From the NCBI GenBank assembly GCA_035252155.1, contig DATFDL010000435.1:1-23080 (forward strand): DNA of 23,080 bases, read 5' to 3'. Positions 22,357-23,080 of this stretch are shown piece after piece (the stretch's first letter is position 1; each line of letters begins with the position of its first letter). Both the position numbers and the translations under genes were made by a program. A model generated the notes under the pieces. It saw only the letters and a program-made list of their open reading frames with translations, made no database searches and was not told the origin of the DNA. Source of the DNA: JAICLL01 sp035252155 (GTDB lineage Bacteria > Planctomycetota > Planctomycetia > Pirellulales > JAICIG01).

Positions 22357-23027
22357 TCCGGCGCATGCCCCACGACGACCAACTCGACCACGAACTGTTT
22401 GGCCTTGTCGCCCGAGGCTTTTCCAGCGAAATCGACGGCCCACAGCTCGCGCGGTTCGTTGTGCACCATGCGCGGCAATTGGTCCGACTTTTCTCCCACG
22501 GGCAGCAGACTGAGAATGGCCGGATGCGTGGTCTTCGACGCCTTTTTACTTTCCTTGAACAGCGGATCTTTTTCCAGCGGCTGAGCGGCGCTATCGTCGG
22601 CCGCCGGAATGAGCACCACAAAATCTCGCGTATCCGACGTGCCGATGTGGTTGCCGTCTTGCGGCTGCAGGCCGTAGCGCATGGTATAGGTGCCTTTACG
22701 AATCGACTGGCCGCGAAAATCGCCGGCCTTGCGGGCGTAACGCACCACGCCGATCAACTCGCCGAATTCAAACGGATACACGATGCCGCCCGATGGTTTG
22801 AAATCGGCCGCGACCGTCCAAGCCTTGGCCGGCCAGATTTCGCACAGCGTGCGATCCTGGGCGGTGACGACCTTGAACCCGCTGTCGGAGAGCTGCTTGG
22901 CGATGGCCGGGCTCAGCTCATCGGCCGGCGGCGCGGCGTCGGTCGGCTCGGCGCGATATTCGTCGTCGGCCGCCATCGCCGAAGCGACGCATGTCGCCAA
23001 CAAAAGGAAGGTCAATCGTACAATCAT
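22353..23027 (-). CDS. Secreted hypothetical protein
   Basis: A 224-residue exported protein. Residues 1-20 are a signal peptide (MIVRLTFLLL then ATCVASAMA, cleaved before ADD). The mature part is globular with an acidic N-terminal stretch, a GGIVYPFEFG segment near the middle, a NHIGTSDTRDFVVLIP block and a beta-rich C-terminus. Family is not recognised. The ATG at 23027 is preferred because GAGAG lies upstream and it opens the signal peptide. The TAG stop codon at 22353-22355 lies in the REP doublet. It appears to head the minus-strand cluster; the next gene starts 111 bp downstream with the REP doublet in between. Confidence 0.7.
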   Translation of the reverse strand: MIVRLTFLLLATCVASAMAADDEYRAEPTDAAPPADELSPAIAKQLSDSGFKVVTAQDRTLCEIWPAKAWTVAADFKPSGGIVYPFEFGELIGVVRYARKAGDFRGQSIRKGTYTMRYGLQPQDGNHIGTSDTRDFVVLIPAADDSAAQPLEKDPLFKESKKASKTTHPAILSLLPVGEKSDQLPRMVHNEPRELWAVDFAGKASGDKAKQFVVELVVVGHAPE

Positions 23028-23080
23028 GTTGCTGCTCTCAGTGGTCAATTATATTCCACGCGGCAGCGAATGCGACATCC

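Overview
The window looks like chromosomal DNA of a planctomycete, probably close to Pirellulales. This is inferred from content: a formylglycine-type sulfatase, a DUF1501 protein with a twin-arginine leader, a multihaem c-type cytochrome, Cys-rich secreted proteins of no recognised family, GC-rich genes in short operons, and intergenic DNA full of hairpin repeats. No rRNA, tRNA, CRISPR array, transposase or phage gene was seen.

Layout. Bases 191-4101 hold plus-strand genes: fliG (flagellar motor switch), a zinc-ribbon membrane protein, and a coupled pair of 2OG-Fe(II) oxygenase and GT9 glycosyltransferase (TAATG overlap). A minus-strand FIST sensor protein follows (4304-5521). Next is a small plus-strand gene (5797-6066) whose stop interlocks with that of a minus-strand two-helix membrane protein, preceded by a likely 35-residue membrane peptide. 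A Cys-rich secreted protein and recG (to 10245) run on the plus strand. The long minus-strand block 10209-16761 carries, in transcription order, a seven-haem cytochrome c, a DUF1501 protein, a small ThDP-binding decarboxylase-like subunit, a five-helix DUF3592-like membrane protein and a sulfatase. wrbA is divergent from the cytochrome and is followed by a CopZ-N/BFD-like Fe-S protein. A 60-residue minus-strand gene with a recognisable promoter, typA/bipA, and a minus-strand cluster of envelope or secreted proteins around a ClpP-like protein finish the window.

The most distinctive signal is between the genes. A roughly 69-bp element occurs as two well-preserved copies (2193-2261 and 22288-22356, opposite orientations), one eroded copy (18504-18573) and one half-copy (13098-13122). 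Each arm starts with GTAG followed by a small hairpin, and two arms face each other. This is the architecture of REP doublets (REPIN/BIME) mobilised by RAYT/TnpA-REP transposases in proteobacteria. The differences between arms are compensatory within each hairpin. One copy supplies the stop codon of the gene beside it.

A second unexplained pattern is a tandem heptamer (AGGGTTC) at two gene junctions, on the transcribed strand just ahead of a start codon. In one case it is translated as the C-terminal tail of the DUF1501 protein. Two convergent gene pairs end in a shared CTAG. Roles for the unrecognised genes are not claimed.
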